This document shows positions 7,193 to 7,654 of a stretch of 7,654 nt of DNA, piece after piece. The DNA lies in contig SKWJ01000233.1 in assembly GCA_007128995.1 (NCBI GenBank), positions 1-7,654 of the forward strand, in the 5' to 3' direction. Below the pieces are notes generated by a model, which was not told the DNA's origin, did not search any database, and saw only the letters and a program-made list of their open reading frames with translations. Each line of letters opens with the position of its first letter. The first letter of the stretch is position 1. The translations under genes and the position numbers were made by a program. This stretch comes from Paracoccaceae bacterium (GTDB lineage Bacteria > Pseudomonadota > Alphaproteobacteria > Rhodobacterales > Rhodobacteraceae).

Positions 7193-7242
7193 ACGGCGGC
7201 AGCAAAGCGGGGTCGAAAAGCCGCCCATAACCCGGGATCATG

Positions 7243-7249
7243 AAGGGAG
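7243..7249 (+). promoter_or_regulatory. Ribosome-binding site for the choloylglycine hydrolase-family gene
   Basis: AAGGGAG lies 7 bases before the ATG at 7257, normal spacing. It supports this start, which also gives a well-formed signal peptide. Confidence 0.75.
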
Positions 7250-7256
7250 CATTGAC

Positions 7257-7654
7257 ATGAGGACACGCGGATTCTTTGGGGCGGTGGCAGCCCTGGCAGG
7301 GTTGGGGTTGGTGACCTCTGATGCCTGTACGACACTGCAATACCGCGACGCTGATGGTCTGGTCTATCTGGGCCGCACACTGGAGTTGCAGATGGAGCTG
7401 CCCTATCAGGTCGTCTTTGTTCCGGCTGGAGCGCCCTTCTCGTCGCAGACCGAGGGGCACCCGGCGGTCGAGTTCACCACGACGCTCGCCACAGTCGCAA
7501 TTGTGATGCCCGACCGCGTGCCCACTACCGACGCGCCGCTGTTGCCGGGCGACCTCAAGCCGCTGGAAGGGATGAACGAGGCCGGGCTGACCTTCAGCCT
7601 GCTCGCCTTCCCCTCCGTCGGCACCGCGCAGGATCAGGCCGACAGCACCAGGGC
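7257..7654 (+). CDS. Choloylglycine hydrolase/penicillin V acylase-family amidase, 5' part
   Basis: 132 residues are present; the gene runs off the right edge of the window (family members are usually about 330-370 residues). These are Ntn-hydrolases that cleave linear amide bonds, such as those of bile salts, penicillin V or N-acyl homoserine lactones. Residues 1-23 look like a signal peptide (R-T-R, then a hydrophobic core, ending S-D-A). Cleavage after A23 would expose C24, the expected N-terminal nucleophile, in C-T-T. R40 in L-G-R-T-L-E sits 16 residues after the cysteine, as in known enzymes, and G-M-N-E-A-G-L at 105-111 is a family hallmark with N107. The position of the conserved Asp (cysteine + 19) is E43 instead. 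The protein should be exported to the periplasm. A lipoprotein is unlikely because residues before C24 do not form a lipobox. Its natural substrate cannot be told. Confidence 0.85.
   Translation, partial: MRTRGFFGAVAALAGLGLVTSDACTTLQYRDADGLVYLGRTLELQMELPYQVVFVPAGAPFSSQTEGHPAVEFTTTLATVAIVMPDRVPTTDAPLLPGDLKPLEGMNEAGLTFSLLAFPSVGTAQDQADSTR

Larger units (their letters stand above)
6872..7256. other. 385-bp divergent intergenic region
   Basis: This region separates the divergent GGT-family and choloylglycine hydrolase-family genes and must carry both promoters. What I see: the minus-strand ribosome-binding site at 6878-6884, a perfect 15-bp palindrome at 7144-7158, a TTGACG hexamer just after it, and a plus-strand ribosome-binding site at 7243-7249. 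No clear promoter for the minus-strand gene stands out. Between about 6928 and 7188 the minus strand holds an open, gene-like frame broken once by TGA (7083-7081), which may be a decayed gene. Short frames on the plus strand here show no recognisable family. Confidence 0.6.

Noticed and set aside
6886..7230. 114-codon plus-strand frame in the intergenic region
   Set aside because: No ribosome-binding site, no recognisable family and low-quality composition. It overlaps the minus-strand ribosome-binding region and the palindrome.
7240..7330. Lipoprotein signal for the choloylglycine hydrolase-family protein
   Set aside because: Residues before C24 are T-S-D-A, which do not fit a lipobox. In this family the cysteine is the catalytic N-terminal residue.

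Overview
The window is GC-rich, densely coded DNA with strong GC bias at third codon positions. The gene content and codon style suggest an alphaproteobacterium, probably of the Rhodobacterales (roseobacter-like). That placement is an inference from style, not from a marker gene. No RNA gene, insertion sequence, CRISPR array or tRNA was seen.

Positions 1-70 hold what looks like the last codons of an upstream gene, followed by a strong intrinsic-terminator hairpin. A tightly packed plus-strand operon for a dipeptide/oligopeptide (Dpp/Opp-type) ABC importer follows: a DppB-like permease (96-1073), a DppC-like permease (1070-2788) and a single-chain double ATPase, DppD fused to DppF (2785-5070). 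Both junctions are ATGA start/stop overlaps. No solute-binding protein is complete here; it may be the gene ending at the left edge.

The stand-out feature is the DppC-like permease. It is about twice the usual length because roughly 290 residues are inserted, in frame, between its first transmembrane helix and the GTDxLGRD segment. The insert reads as seven repeats of 38-43 residues with the look of a YCF48/WD-like beta-propeller. By family topology it should sit on the outer (periplasmic) face, where the binding protein docks. The fused ATPase is also unusual: its second C-terminal four-cysteine motif is split by about 78 extra residues.

Convergent to the operon, with a 13-bp gap, is a minus-strand gene (5084-6871) for a signal-peptide-less gamma-glutamyltranspeptidase-family Ntn-hydrolase that seems to lack the glutamate-recognising residues of true GGTs. 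A 385-bp intergenic region (6872-7256) then holds a perfect 15-bp palindrome, a possible promoter and a possible decayed reading frame. The window ends inside a plus-strand exported choloylglycine hydrolase/penicillin V acylase-family enzyme (7257 to the edge). A peptide importer beside two unrelated amide-hydrolysing Ntn enzymes, one probably cytoplasmic and one exported, suggests a locus for uptake and cleavage of amide-linked compounds. The substrate cannot be read from the sequence.
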